Assembly: GCF_000281975.1 (NCBI RefSeq)
Contig: NZ_AKKE01000007.1
Coordinates: 1 to 60,328, forward strand
Origin: Novosphingobium sp. AP12
GTDB lineage: Bacteria; Pseudomonadota; Alphaproteobacteria; Sphingomonadales; Sphingomonadaceae
Length of the DNA: 60,328 bases
Direction of reading: 5' to 3'
This document shows positions 26,968-34,043 of the stretch, piece after piece (position 1 is the stretch's first letter; every line of letters begins with the position of its first letter). The notes beneath the pieces are model-generated. The model did no database searches. It saw nothing but the letters and a program-made list of their open reading frames with translations, and was not told the DNA's origin. A program made the position numbers and the translations under genes.

Positions 26968-27657
26968 CTATCGCGCTTCCTTCTTGGGCGGCTGGTAGAG
27001 CGTGGTGAACTGCATGGAATAGGCTTCCACCTTCATGACCGACACCTGCACCTGCAGCTGCTGTCCCACCTCGACGAGCCTGCCCTGTTCGGCTGGACTT
27101 GTGCGCGATCCCAGAAGGATTTTCCTGACGGCGGCCGCCCGGCCGTAGGACGCCTGGCCACGCCCGTCCCGGAAGATCCGCCATTCGCGTTCGCTCGCCC
27201 AGCGCACCGTCTTGCTCGACAGGCAGTGACGCGCCTTCTCGGTGGGGGTGCTGCGGTCCATCGCCAGGATCGGCTCGAGCTCGGAGTAGATCATCCTGGT
27301 GATAGCGACCGTGTCGTCCAGCCCGCGCAGGAGGGCGTTGACGTTGTATTGCGCGCACATCCCGCCGAACTGGTCGGCGTAGTGCGCCCACATCGGCTCG
27401 TGGTCCGAGACCTCGGACATTGACGCGATCCCGGTGGTGGCGAGCGCGTCGTCGACGGCCTCCTGCCGCTTGCTGTCCGGGGATCCACCGGAGAAGCGCT
27501 GGGAGAGGCGGTGCGAGCCCTCCATGGGGTCGTTCATCTCGGAGAAGAGAGGACAGCCTATAAGCCGCTTCTGCTTCTCCATCAGGAACGCTCGCCGAAT
27601 ACGGCTCGCGGGCGCGCCGTATTTTTTTCGACTGATGGGATGAGATACCCGGTCCAA
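26968..27657 (-). CDS. DUF2971 domain-containing protein
   Basis: A 229-aa protein with the DUF2971 pattern: an N-terminal stretch ending in MNDPMEGS, then SMSEVSDHEPMWAHYADQFGGMCAQYN, and KTVRWASEREWRIF. The function of DUF2971 is not established. The TTG at 27657 is chosen because the domain needs the residues before MEKQKR; ATG 27582 is an alternative that would cut into the domain. It lies between two mobile-element genes and looks more A+T-rich than the surrounding backbone, consistent with acquisition by transfer. Its product is probably cytosolic: no signal or membrane helix is seen. Confidence 0.72.
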   Translation of the reverse strand: MDRVSHPISRKKYGAPASRIRRAFLMEKQKRLIGCPLFSEMNDPMEGSHRLSQRFSGGSPDSKRQEAVDDALATTGIASMSEVSDHEPMWAHYADQFGGMCAQYNVNALLRGLDDTVAITRMIYSELEPILAMDRSTPTEKARHCLSSKTVRWASEREWRIFRDGRGQASYGRAAAVRKILLGSRTSPAEQGRLVEVGQQLQVQVSVMKVEAYSMQFTTLYQPPKKEAR

Positions 27658-27781
27658 GTGACCGTCGCACCGATCTAGCTTGCTCCGCTATCCAACAACG
27701 CACACCCCGACGACGTTGTTAACCCTTTGATAAGGTGAAGGCATCATCAGCCCATCCCCGACCCTTCGCGGTCGCGGAGAA

Positions 27782-27847
27782 GGCTACCACCTCGAAGTAA
27801 TTTTTGGAGCCCCGGCGGACTCCGCACTCGGCCTGTGAGGGGTAGCC
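27782..27847 (+). ncRNA. candidate IS110 bridge-RNA/leader structure
   Basis: GGCTACCACCTC (27782-27793) pairs with GAGGGGTAGCC (27837-27847), enclosing a second hairpin GGAGCCCC/GGACTCC (27806-27822). It lies directly upstream of the IS110 transposase start at 27862, with the A-rich ribosome site AAAGGGAG just after it. IS110-group elements encode a structured bridge RNA in the non-coding end upstream of the transposase. The pairing is seen; its identity as bridge RNA is inference. Confidence 0.4.
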
Positions 27848-27861
27848 TAAAGGGAGCATTG

Positions 27862-28971
27862 ATGACCACGTCGCAAAATTCGAAGCCAGAAATCTGGATT
27901 GGACTAGATACGGGCGTTGCGTCGACCGCGCTATGTGCAATCGATGGCGACAGCAAAGTCCTCATTCAGCAGGAACTTCCGACGAAAGCTGCCAAAATCA
28001 GGGACCTGCTTGTCGAGCATTTTCCCGATGGTGTTAGCTCAATAGGCATGGAAGCCTGCTCAACAAGCCTTCAGGTCGTGAAGGGCCTCCGGGCATTCGG
28101 CTATAACGCCAACGCTTACGACACATTTGCCGTGCGGCGCTTTCTCGAATTGAGGAAGAACAAGACCGACAAGAACGACGCACGGGGCATAGCCGAAGTG
28201 GCGCGGCTGGGACGCGGATTTCTCGTTGAGGTCCATATCAAGAGCAACGAATGCTACGCTACGCGGTCCAAATTGGTAGCTCGGCACAATATGGTCCGGC
28301 AGCGCGTCTCTACAGAGCTGATGATAAAATCCATGCTGCGGGTATATGGCACAAGGATCAAGGAACGGACCCATAACGCAAGTCGCTTCCGATTCCATGT
28401 GGAGCGCGCCATTGATGAAGTCAGGGCCGAGACGGGCCATGATCTTACCCAGCATATGAAGCCGCTCCTTGAGCTGTCGCTGAAGCTCAGGACTGAGATC
28501 GTGAACCTGGAAAGTGAACTCCACGAATTCGCGATGTCCAATGACCTTTGCAGGCGGTTCACCGAAATACCTGGCGTCAGCAGCATCACGGCAGTTTCGT
28601 TCTTCACCGCGATCGAGGAACCGACCCGATTTCGCCGGTCTACCGATGTCGCCGCGTATCTCGGTCTAACACCCAAGATCTTCGAGAGTGGCGATAGTAA
28701 GCGGAACGGCGGGATCACCAAAGCGGGCAATCCCATGACGCGCGTGCACTTGGTCAGTGCCGCAACCGTGATGCTGGCTGTCGCCAAGAAGCATGATACG
28801 GCGCTGAGGCGCTGGGGATTGGACCGGGCTGAGGCGATCGGGTTTTCCAAGGCGCGAGTTGCGGTTGCCCGGAAACTTGCCGTCATCATGCTGAACATGT
28901 GGCGCACCGGCCGCTCGTATGAAGCCTTTCCTGAGGTTCGCGATCCCGAGCCTCTACCAGTTGCAGCCTAA
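27862..28971 (+). CDS. IS110-family transposase
   Basis: A 369-aa DEDD-type recombinase. The N-terminal RuvC-like domain opens with WIGLDTGVASTALCAID (first Asp). It continues with SSIGMEACSTSLQVVKGL (Glu) and RKNKTDKNDARGIAEVARLG (Asp pair, hallmark TDxxDA-like motif). The C-terminal transposase_20 domain has FTEIPGVSSITAVSFFTAI, RRSTDVAAYLGLTPK and NGGITKAGNPMTRVHLVSAA, including the Ser region used as nucleophile in the family. ATG 27862 has AAAGGGAG upstream. The frame is intact, so it may be active. Element ends lack inverted repeats in this family and were not fixed. Confidence 0.93.
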   Translation: MTTSQNSKPEIWIGLDTGVASTALCAIDGDSKVLIQQELPTKAAKIRDLLVEHFPDGVSSIGMEACSTSLQVVKGLRAFGYNANAYDTFAVRRFLELRKNKTDKNDARGIAEVARLGRGFLVEVHIKSNECYATRSKLVARHNMVRQRVSTELMIKSMLRVYGTRIKERTHNASRFRFHVERAIDEVRAETGHDLTQHMKPLLELSLKLRTEIVNLESELHEFAMSNDLCRRFTEIPGVSSITAVSFFTAIEEPTRFRRSTDVAAYLGLTPKIFESGDSKRNGGITKAGNPMTRVHLVSAATVMLAVAKKHDTALRRWGLDRAEAIGFSKARVAVARKLAVIMLNMWRTGRSYEAFPEVRDPEPLPVAA

Positions 28972-29128
28972 CGGCTGCAGGCGCGGCACCCCGTTGGGCA
29001 ATATAAGGCAGCAATGACCTTGGATCAGATTCAGAGGGGGCCGCGCCATAACCACATTTCGGGAACAACCTTCAGCTACCGTTCGCCTGCCCCACTCTTG
29101 CTATCCATCGGCGCTGGTGATGTGAAGC

Positions 29129-29326
29129 CTAACGTCCGAGGGCAGCAAGCAGCTTTCGCCACAAGCTGGGCGACTGGAATATCTTTCTGACCCGTGAGGC
29201 ATTCGTCACCTCGTGATGCAGGAATCTCGCGATGGCCAGTGCGTCGCCATCTCCCTCGCGCTTAGCCTTTTCGATCAAGGCTGCTGTCTCCTTGGCGTTC
29301 AATGACAGGCTGGTCTTCTTGGTCAT
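29129..29326 (-). CDS. small hypothetical protein (65 aa)
   Basis: A basic protein starting MTKKTSLSLNAKETAALIEK and ending with FQSPSLWRKLLAALGR. The ATG at 29326 has AGGAG six bases upstream, which supports a real gene. The sequence looks helical and charged; no family was recognised. A longer start at 29446 adds 40 residues but has no ribosome site. It lies just inside the proposed distal island boundary. Confidence 0.5.
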   Translation of the reverse strand: MTKKTSLSLNAKETAALIEKAKREGDGDALAIARFLHHEVTNASRVRKIFQSPSLWRKLLAALGR

Positions 29327-29796
29327 CGGTAGCTCCTGCATCTTCCGCGCGGATCGAATATATGCGATGGCCCGGTCTGGTCGAGTGTATTCACCGGTCA
29401 AATCCTGATGATCGGGCGTCACAGGCATGAGTGTTACGCGTTGCAAATCAGCTTATCGAAGCCATTGTTTCGCTGACTGATGGTATATTTGGGGGCACGA
29501 TCGGGGGCTTTAAACGCCTTCCCCTTATGTAAGCTACTGTTTAAAAGAGGATCATTTCCGGAATTCGATTCCGGCTCGGCCAACGCATGGCCGTTGGCTT
29601 TCCCGTATTCGAGCTGGCCGGTTTCCGGTGGTTGCAGGCGGGCGTTTCGGCGCCAGGGCTCGCCGTGCGGCAGCGAAGCGTTCGCGTCGCGCGCCATGCA
29701 CCGCTGCCGGCGGCAACAGAAGCCCGCCAAGAAAAAGACCACGGCGCCATGGTTGGCAGCGTGGCCTTCCTATCAATTAAATTCAGTTGGGCGGGA
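29327..29796. other. 470-bp gap containing the proposed distal island junction
   Basis: No gene with a convincing start or family match was found on either strand. The stretch up to about 29563 looks A+T-richer than what follows. The tRNA-Cys-like 16-mer sits at 29564-29579, and sequence after it reads like ordinary high-G+C backbone. Confidence 0.5.
29564..29579 (+). repeat. proposed distal attachment site (copy of tRNA-Cys T-arm)
   Basis: TTCGATTCCGGCTCGG, identical and in the same orientation as 7906-7921 in tRNA-Cys. Bases before it (GAA) and after it (CCAACG) differ from the tRNA, so this is not a tRNA gene. It marks the expected remnant of the target tRNA's 3' end at the far side of the island. 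Confidence 0.55.
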
Positions 29797-30048
29797 TCAG
29801 GAGCCGTCGGACTTGTTGTCGTCGACGGCCTTGGCCACGCCGAAGCCGGCTGCGCCGGGGGCGAAAAGCGCCAGCAGCAGCGAATCGGCTGCGAGGTTCT
29901 GCTTCGCCTTCACGGTGGTCGCCTTGCATTCAGCAGTGCCCGCCACAGAAGCGATCTTGACCGTAGATGCCGCTGCGGCAGTGCCAGCCTGGGCTGCTAC
30001 GGGGGCCGCGGCCATTCCCGCGGACGTCAGTGCATTTTTGAGCTTCAT
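29797..30048 (-). CDS. small exported hypothetical protein (83 aa)
   Basis: Starts MKLKNALTSAGMAAAPVAAQA, a plausible signal peptide, then a short hydrophilic part (ASVAGTAECKATTVKAKQN), a second hydrophobic segment (LLLALFAPGAAGFGVA) and an acidic end (VDDNKSDGS). ATG 30048 is preceded closely by GGAGGG. It may be a small membrane or periplasmic protein. No family was recognised. It is on the same strand as, and 97 bp after, the DAACS symporter. Confidence 0.65.
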   Translation of the reverse strand: MKLKNALTSAGMAAAPVAAQAGTAAAASTVKIASVAGTAECKATTVKAKQNLAADSLLLALFAPGAAGFGVAKAVDDNKSDGS

Positions 30049-30145
30049 ACACCCTCCATAGCGTTTTGCGACGCGGTCGGGCGTCGTCGCAACCCCGACA
30101 TTTCAGAACGGTAATCGAAAAATCGCGCTCGCCCCGACGATCCGC

Positions 30146-31432
30146 TCAACCCACCGCCACGCCTCGCCCCTGCTGGTCGCTCGAGACGGCGACCGCGATG
30201 GCGAGGTCGCCGACCACGTTCACCATCGTCCGGAACATATCGAGCAGCCGGTCGACGCCGATGACAAGGCCGATGCCCTCCGCCGGCAGCCCGTTCAGGG
30301 CGAGGACCGCAGCCACGGTGGGCAACGATCCGGCGGGCACGCCGATGGTACCCATGCCCGCCAGCGCGGCCACCGCGAGGAGCAGCCCCTGCCGGTCGAG
30401 CGAGAGGTCCATGCCGAAGAACTGCGCGATGAACAGTACCGTCACCGCCGTGTAGATCGCCGTGCCGCTCTGGTTGGCGACGGTGCCTATGCCGAGCACG
30501 AGGCGGGCGGCTCGGGGCTGCAGGCCAAGGTCCACCTCGGCGGTCTTGAGCGCGGTCGGCAGCGTGGCGTTGGAAGACGACGTGCAGAACGCGATCAGCG
30601 CCGCCTCCTGCACGCCGCGCAGGAAGCCCAGCGGCGAAAGCCCGCCGAGCATCCAGACGACCGCGAAGAAGGTGAGCACCACCTGCAGCAGCAGCGCCGC
30701 CACCACCACCCCGACGTAGGCACTGAGATAGACCAGCAGGTGCCACCCGAACACCAGCGTCATGTCGAACATGAAGCAGGCGACGGCGACCGGCGCGAAG
30801 CGCGTCACCAGTGCGAGGACCCGCATGCCGCCGTCGAAGACCCGCTCGCTGGCGGCAAGCACCCGCCCGGCGCGGCGCGGGCGCAGCAGGGTCAGCGCGA
30901 CCCCTGCGAATAAGGAAAAGGCGACCGCCGCCAGCACCACCGGCCGCTCGATCGAGGAATAGGATAGCGCTGCATCCAGCCATCCCTGCGGCGAGACCGG
31001 GCCGCGCGCGGCGAGCAGTTGCTGGCCGATCTCGGTCGGCACGACGTCACCGGGCCGGAACAGGTTCGCCATGGCGAGCCCGATCAACGCCGCCGAAATC
31101 GACACGGCCACCATATAGGCGAGGGTGGACAGCAGCAGCCGGCGCATCCCGGCGGTGTTGCGTATCCGCGCTAGGCCGCTGACGATGGCGGCAACCAGCA
31201 GCGGCACGATCAGCACGAACAGAACGCAGAGGAACACCTGCTCCACAGGGCGCACGATCCAGCGCATGAGCAGTTGGGTGGCGGCGAGGTCGCGGGCGAA
31301 GAGACCCGCCAGCGTGCCCCCGCCCATGCCGACCGCAAAGCCCGCGAGCAGCCGGACCTGCAGCAGGGGGCGGAGGCGGCGCTGCTCCTCCCGCCGTGCG
31401 GGGGCCGCGAATGGGGTCATATTCTGAATCAT
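30146..31432 (-). CDS. dicarboxylate/amino acid:cation symporter (DAACS family)
   Basis: Inner-membrane, sodium- or proton-coupled carrier for glutamate, aspartate or C4-dicarboxylates; 428 aa. The substrate-binding signatures are present: the serine-rich AFCTSSSNATLPTALK, the NQSGT variant of the NMDGT motif in GTVANQSGTAIY, and DRLLDMFRTMVNVVGD near the end. Eight or so hydrophobic segments are visible. A TGACAG-N5-TGACAG box ends 98 bp upstream and reads toward this gene, matching boxes before the receptor gene and before the two-component system. This ties it to the peptide locus. Confidence 0.93.
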   Translation of the reverse strand: MIQNMTPFAAPARREEQRRLRPLLQVRLLAGFAVGMGGGTLAGLFARDLAATQLLMRWIVRPVEQVFLCVLFVLIVPLLVAAIVSGLARIRNTAGMRRLLLSTLAYMVAVSISAALIGLAMANLFRPGDVVPTEIGQQLLAARGPVSPQGWLDAALSYSSIERPVVLAAVAFSLFAGVALTLLRPRRAGRVLAASERVFDGGMRVLALVTRFAPVAVACFMFDMTLVFGWHLLVYLSAYVGVVVAALLLQVVLTFFAVVWMLGGLSPLGFLRGVQEAALIAFCTSSSNATLPTALKTAEVDLGLQPRAARLVLGIGTVANQSGTAIYTAVTVLFIAQFFGMDLSLDRQGLLLAVAALAGMGTIGVPAGSLPTVAAVLALNGLPAEGIGLVIGVDRLLDMFRTMVNVVGDLAIAVAVSSDQQGRGVAVG

Positions 31433-31529
31433 GGAACGGATCGTGCCAGGAGAGTTTGCAGCATCGGGTATCCTGTCGGCACACGGCGCGCGGCGCGTAG
31501 CCCATGATGCTGTTCCTGCGACAGAAAGG

Positions 31530-31546
31530 CTGTCAGCAAGCTGTCA
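31530..31546 (-). promoter_or_regulatory. response-regulator box upstream of the DAACS symporter
   Basis: Minus-strand TGACAGCTTGCTGACAG: two TGACAG half-sites, 11 bp apart as direct repeats. It differs at one position of 17 from the box before the receptor gene. The first TGA is also the stop codon of the sensor kinase gene. Direct repeats with 11-bp period fit OmpR/PhoB-type response regulators. Confidence 0.7.
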
Positions 31547-33059
31547 TTACCGGCAGGTCCTCAACTTGGGCGTCGGCCGGTCCAAAATCGGTGGGCATGA
31601 AATCAATGCTGGCGAGCACACCGCGCCCGTCCCTGCCCTCGGCGAGCTTCACGCGCGCGCCCATGCGCTCGGCCAGCGCGCGCACGATCGACAGTCCGAG
31701 CCCGCTGCCGGGCGGGCCGCTTTCGCCTCGCCCCCTGTAGAAGCGCTCGAACACGCGCTCGCGGTCCTCGGGAGCGATCCCCGGCCCATCGTCCTCGACT
31801 TCTATCCGGGAGACGCCTTCGCGGCGCAGGACCCTGACCGTGACCATTCCTTCGGGCCGATTATAGCGCACGGCGTTGTCGAACAGGTTGCCGATCATCT
31901 CGGCGGCCAGCACGGCGTGACCGCGTGCGTGGACGGGGCCGCCCTCGTGTTCGAACCCGATGTCCATGGCGCCGAGGCCGACCACCCTCCCGGCCACCAG
32001 TTCGGCCGCCACATCCGCGAGGTCGAAGGTTTCGTCGGCGCCGATCCCCTGCTCCTCGGTGCGGGCAAGGGCGATGAGCTGCAGCAGCAGCCGTTCGAGC
32101 GACGTCACGGCATTGGCGATGTCATCGAGCGCCGCTGCGCCGCGCGGGGACTGGGCGCCGTAGCGCTCCAGGACGTCAAGGTGAACGCGCACGATGGCGA
32201 GCGGGGTGCGCATCTGGTGCGACGCGTTGGCGGTGAACTGGCGCAGGGTGTCCAGCGCGCGCTCGGTCCGCGCCATCAGTCCGTTGAACGAGCCGGCCAG
32301 CAGCAGCGCCTCGCGGGGGGCGCGGTCTTCCAGCGCGAGGCGGAAGTGCGGCGGCGGCTCGCGCTGGGCGTTCTCAATCTGGCCGGTGAGCGAGGCGAAC
32401 GGGCGCAGTCCCCAGGTGATGGCCCAGTAGAACAGCAGCACGGCGGTCATCGCGATCAGCACCGCCGCGCCGGCCACACGCAGGAAATAGGCCTGCTGAT
32501 AGGCAGCCCGGTCGTCCATGTAATCAGCGACCTGGATGACCACGGGCGCGCCGCCGCGGTGGAGCGTGCGGATCTCGGTCGCCACGCGGACCGGTTTTCC
32601 CTTGAGCCAGCCGTCGCGTAGGTAGGCCGGCTGGATCACGCCATCGGCATCACGCGCATCGACGTAACCGGCAACGAGCGGCGTGTTGCGGTAGGTGCGC
32701 GGGAAGCTCGCCGCCGGGACACGGCGGCGCAGCGCCCCGCTCCGCGCGTCGTACTGGGGCGGCGCCACGAGCCCGCGCTCACCGGCCAGCAGGCGCGTTC
32801 CGGCCCAGATGCTGTAGTGCGTGACCGGCGCCGAGCGGCGCTGGAGCAGGTGGACCGCCAGAGGCAGCAGTTCATCGCGCACCGCGCCGTCGGCGTCGAT
32901 CGCGCGGCTGAGCACGCGCACCGAGCCCACCAGGATGCGGTCGGACGTGAGCACGCTGGAGCGGTGGATCATCCAGCACGTGATCCCGCCGAACGTCACC
33001 GCCAGCGCCAGCAGGGGAACCATCACGGCTGCTGTCAGCCGCGAGCGCAGCGAGTTCAT
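31533..33059 (-). CDS. TctE-type sensor histidine kinase
   Basis: An inner-membrane kinase of 508 aa, partner of the adjacent response regulator. TM1 is LTAAVMVPLLALAVTFGGITC; a periplasmic sensor region of the 2CSK_N type follows (residues ~35-190); TM2 is VAGAAVLIAMTAVLLFYWAI. A short HAMP-like linker leads to the dimerisation domain with the phospho-His in ASHQMRTPLAIVRVHLDVLE. The ATPase domain shows NLFDNAVRYN, EDDGPGIAPEDRERVFERF and SGLGLSIVRALAERMG. ATG 33059 overlaps the regulator's end by 4 bp, indicating coupled translation. TctE homologues respond to tricarboxylates; the ligand here is probably a related small acid or amino acid (inference). Confidence 0.93.
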   Translation of the reverse strand: MNSLRSRLTAAVMVPLLALAVTFGGITCWMIHRSSVLTSDRILVGSVRVLSRAIDADGAVRDELLPLAVHLLQRRSAPVTHYSIWAGTRLLAGERGLVAPPQYDARSGALRRRVPAASFPRTYRNTPLVAGYVDARDADGVIQPAYLRDGWLKGKPVRVATEIRTLHRGGAPVVIQVADYMDDRAAYQQAYFLRVAGAAVLIAMTAVLLFYWAITWGLRPFASLTGQIENAQREPPPHFRLALEDRAPREALLLAGSFNGLMARTERALDTLRQFTANASHQMRTPLAIVRVHLDVLERYGAQSPRGAAALDDIANAVTSLERLLLQLIALARTEEQGIGADETFDLADVAAELVAGRVVGLGAMDIGFEHEGGPVHARGHAVLAAEMIGNLFDNAVRYNRPEGMVTVRVLRREGVSRIEVEDDGPGIAPEDRERVFERFYRGRGESGPPGSGLGLSIVRALAERMGARVKLAEGRDGRGVLASIDFMPTDFGPADAQVEDLPVMTAC

Positions 33060-33724
33060 CCGGCTTCGAGCATGTAGCCCAGCCCGCGAATGGTGCGGAT
33101 TATCGGACCGCCGGGCATCAGCTTGCGGCGCAGGCGCCCGACGTAGACCTCGAGCGCATTGGGCGCGACCGCGTCGCTGAAGTTGAATACCTCGGAAGTC
33201 AGGCACTGCTTGGTCACGACCTTGCCGCAGCGGCCCATCAGCGTTTCCAGCACCGCCATCTCGCGGCGGCGCAGGTCGAGCACGCAGCGGTTGAGCTGCA
33301 CCACGCGGGTCGAGCGGTCGAGGCTGAGTTCGCCCACGCGCAGCACCGGGTCGGCGGTGCCCTGGCTGCGGCGGATCAGCGCGCGGAGACGCGATTCCAA
33401 TTCGCGCGGATGGAAGGGCTTGGACAGATAGTCGTCGGCACCGCGATCGAGCCCGGCGATCCGGTCGCCCACGGCATCACGCGCGGTAAGGATAAGTACG
33501 GGGGTAGCGTCGCCGCCGGCTCGGATCGACTGGAGCACTTCCAATCCGTCCATGTCGGGCAAGCCGAGGTCGAGGATGACGGCGTTGTACGCTTCGCCCG
33601 CCAGCACATCGAGCGCGTCCTCTCCGGTGCCGACGACGTCCACGGCGAAACTGCTCGCGCTTATCGACGCTTCCATCCCGCGCGCCAGGCGCTCGTCGTC
33701 CTCCACGATCAATATCCGCAACAA
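33056..33724 (-). CDS. TctD-type OmpR/PhoB response regulator
   Basis: A 222-aa two-domain regulator. In the receiver domain the acidic pair is VEDD at residues 7-10, the phosphoacceptor is Asp52 in VILDLGLPDMDGLEVL, and the Thr/Lys switch residues are in LILTARDAV and YLSKPFHPREL. The DNA-binding winged helix has LRRREMAVLETLMGR and ALEVYVGRLRRKLM. It is first in the operon with the kinase. Three boxes in the surrounding gaps are proposed as its targets, one of them 109 bp upstream of its own start, so autoregulation is likely. Confidence 0.95.
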   Translation of the reverse strand: MLRILIVEDDERLARGMEASISASSFAVDVVGTGEDALDVLAGEAYNAVILDLGLPDMDGLEVLQSIRAGGDATPVLILTARDAVGDRIAGLDRGADDYLSKPFHPRELESRLRALIRRSQGTADPVLRVGELSLDRSTRVVQLNRCVLDLRRREMAVLETLMGRCGKVVTKQCLTSEVFNFSDAVAPNALEVYVGRLRRKLMPGGPIIRTIRGLGYMLEAG

Positions 33725-33832
33725 CCCACTCCCCTAAGTACGAGTTGCGGCATCCCCATCCCCTGTCCCGCGCGACCCAGGCGCGGCTCTTGTTCTTACA
33801 TTCTCTTCGATTCGACAGTCTTGGGGACAAAC

Positions 33833-33849
33833 CTGTCACCGACCTGTCA
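33833..33849 (-). promoter_or_regulatory. response-regulator box upstream of the two-component operon
   Basis: Minus-strand TGACAGGTCGGTGACAG, direct TGACAG repeats 11 bp apart, reading toward the response regulator gene. It matches the receptor-gene box at 15 of 17 positions. Confidence 0.65.
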
Positions 33850-33885
33850 TCTGGGGCAAGATTCTTTTTGCACCGCAACAAGCAG

Positions 33886-33902
33886 TGACAGCTTGGTGAC
33901 AG
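33886..33902 (+). promoter_or_regulatory. response-regulator box upstream of the TonB receptor
   Basis: Plus-strand TGACAGCTTGGTGACAG, direct repeats 11 bp apart, ending 142 bp before the receptor start. The 319-bp divergent gap 33725-34043 holds this box and the opposing one, and no other gene. Confidence 0.7.
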
Positions 33903-34043
33903 GTCGCGACCCTTACCTCTTGCGAAGTCGGGAGAGGGAAACTCGGCAATTTCAGCAGATTCAATCCCTTGCGGCGGACGAGATCGCAGGAGACCCGGCG
34001 GCATCGCGGCGGGGATGGAATCTGCATGCAACAGGGGGCAATC

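Larger units (their letters stand above)
7906..29579. mobile_element. putative integrative genomic island at tRNA-Cys (about 21.7 kb)
   Basis: The segment between the tRNA-Cys 3' part (7906-7921) and an identical 16-bp copy at 29564-29579. It opens with a tRNA-proximal tyrosine integrase, and it contains IS66, IS5-remnant and IS110 sequences plus a P450/CoA-transferase catabolic cluster and yqiJ-yqiK. The outer ends are backbone-like. The integrase carries a nonsense codon, so the element is probably fixed. The repeat, the tRNA and the integrase are seen directly; the boundary call is inference. Confidence 0.6.

Noticed and set aside
26741..27423. Plus-strand open frames before and across the DUF2971 gene
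   Set aside because: No convincing start or family match, and most of it is antisense to the DUF2971 domain.
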